Of a DNA stretch of 62,947 nt, positions 62,501-62,947 are shown piece after piece. The notes under the pieces are model-generated. The model had not been told where the DNA came from, searched no databases, and was given only the letters and a program-made list of their open reading frames with translations. The stretch covers positions 1 to 62,947 of the forward strand of contig CAIRNJ010000058.1 of assembly GCA_903879915.1 (NCBI GenBank), in the 5' to 3' direction. The DNA is from an uncultured Elusimicrobia bacterium (GTDB lineage Bacteria; Elusimicrobiota; Elusimicrobia; Elusimicrobiales; UBA9959). The translations under genes were made by a program, and so were the position numbers. How positions within the stretch are numbered: the first letter of the stretch is position 1; each line of letters begins with the position of its first letter.

Positions 62501-62947
62501 AAGATAAAGGAAGGCATGCCGCTGGCCGAGGCGGTGATAGAGGCGGGCGTGGTGCGCTTCAGGCCGATGCTGCTCACGGCGCTGGCGGTGATAGCCGGCG
62601 CCGGCGTGATCCTGTTCGACCCCATCTTCCAGGGGCTGGCCATTTCGCTGATAGCGGGGCAGATAGCGGCCACGCTGCTCAGCCGCGTGGCGGTGCCGGT
62701 GCTGTATTACCTGGCGTTCAAGGACACGCTGACGAACGCGCACGTGCGCCGGGCGGAGCCTAAGCCCGGCGAACTTACCGACGAGGCGCTGGGCTATCTC
62801 GAACGATACCCGTGGCCGGGCAACGTGCGGGAGCTTGAAAATACGATTGAGCGGGCGGTGCTGTTGAGCAAGGGCAGCTTAATATCGGCAGACGACCTCC
62901 CAGGCACGGTCAAAGAGGACCAGTCCGGCAGGCAGGTCGCGTATAAG
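59543..62947 (+). CDS. RND efflux pump inner-membrane subunit, open at window edge and fused in frame to sigma-54 activator fragment
   Basis: ATG at 59543 with GGAGAG 8 bases upstream. The protein runs 1135 codons to the edge without a stop. The first ~1065 residues are a complete RND transporter: N-terminal TM1 ([20 protein letters not shown]), a large periplasmic loop, '[20 protein letters not shown]' with the TM4 Asp pair that carries protons, a second TM block with '[19 protein letters not shown]', and '[13 protein letters not shown]' at the end of the last TM. It is a proton-driven exporter. From about 62760 the frame continues into sequence of a different family (see the next entry). 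With TolC it forms an operon; the adaptor protein is not seen. Confidence 0.92.
   Translation, partial: [1135 protein letters not shown]
62760..62947 (+). pseudogene. in-frame fragment of a sigma-54-dependent activator (NtrC-type AAA+ end)
   Basis: Reads [19 protein letters not shown], then [18 protein letters not shown] and [23 protein letters not shown] is the conserved end of the sigma-54 interaction (AAA+) domain. The domain's Walker and GAFTGA parts are absent. Codons in this stretch (CGA, TTA, CCA, TTG, ATT) are scarcer in the RND part. It may be a real fusion, a relic of a neighbouring gene joined by deletion, or a mis-joined contig end. Confidence 0.7.

Noticed and set aside
59075-62743. 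Minus-strand frames of 513 and 695 codons opposite TolC/RND
   Set aside because: His/Gln/Arg-rich shadows; the plus strand encodes complete conserved transporters.
1-62947. A complete DGR (reverse transcriptase plus template repeat)
   Set aside because: No reverse transcriptase motif (YADD/YMDD-type) or second copy of the variable region was found; only a candidate target is present.

Overview
The window looks like a stretch of a Gram-negative bacterial chromosome, most likely an Elusimicrobiota member; this is inference. It rests on two giant secreted fibronectin-III/Kelch/beta-helix proteins, tail-fibre-like 'VGIGT' proteins, a PorV-like barrel, C-terminal sorting-type domains, and GC-rich coding DNA that still uses ATA for Ile often. 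Nearly every gene is preceded by a purine-rich ribosome binding site.

Region 1 (1-36244, all minus strand) is a surface/secreted protein block. In transcription order it holds a small fibre protein with an H-type-lectin-like end (35645-36244), a 4657-residue beta-helix/Ig/propeller protein ending in a formylglycine-generating-enzyme (C-type-lectin) fold (21634-35607), an AlbA/Schlafen-type regulator (20100-21473), a 5692-residue Kelch/FN3 protein with a C-terminal sorting-type domain (2863-19941), and a coiled-coil fibre protein that runs off the left edge (1-2750). The last ~45 codons of the 4657-residue protein look like the variable region of a diversity-generating retroelement (DGR): the lectin fold is kept, the FGE cysteine is missing, NNY codons are dense, and an inverted repeat follows at the stop codon. 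No reverse transcriptase or template repeat lies in the window.

Region 2 (36417-46540) holds a SurA-like periplasmic protein behind a strong promoter whose start is covered by a Fur-type palindrome, a FecR-domain protein, a Glu/Ala/Pro-rich membrane protein, a GT-C-like membrane protein overlapping an MFS exporter, a DUF2157/GDYXXLXY pair, aspartate carbamoyltransferase (pyrB) behind three hairpins, and a tocopherol-cyclase/AttH-like lipocalin.

Region 3 (46562-57566) holds two unknown secreted proteins bounded by rho-independent terminators, a PorV-like barrel co-translated with a papain-family protease that carries a sorting-type C-terminus, a PAS histidine kinase, a barrel-HEAT fusion, a seven-repeat SBBP propeller, an oxygen-defence pair (desulfoferrodoxin and rubrerythrin-like protein) suggesting an anaerobic or microaerophilic life, and an alpha/beta hydrolase starting at TTG.

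Region 4 (57700-62947) holds tRNA-Gly(GCC) with two 106-bp tandem units carrying copies of its 3' end, then a TolC-family channel and an RND pump. The RND frame continues without a stop into a fragment of a sigma-54 activator (PWPGNVREL motif) at the right edge: either a real fusion or an assembly chimera.
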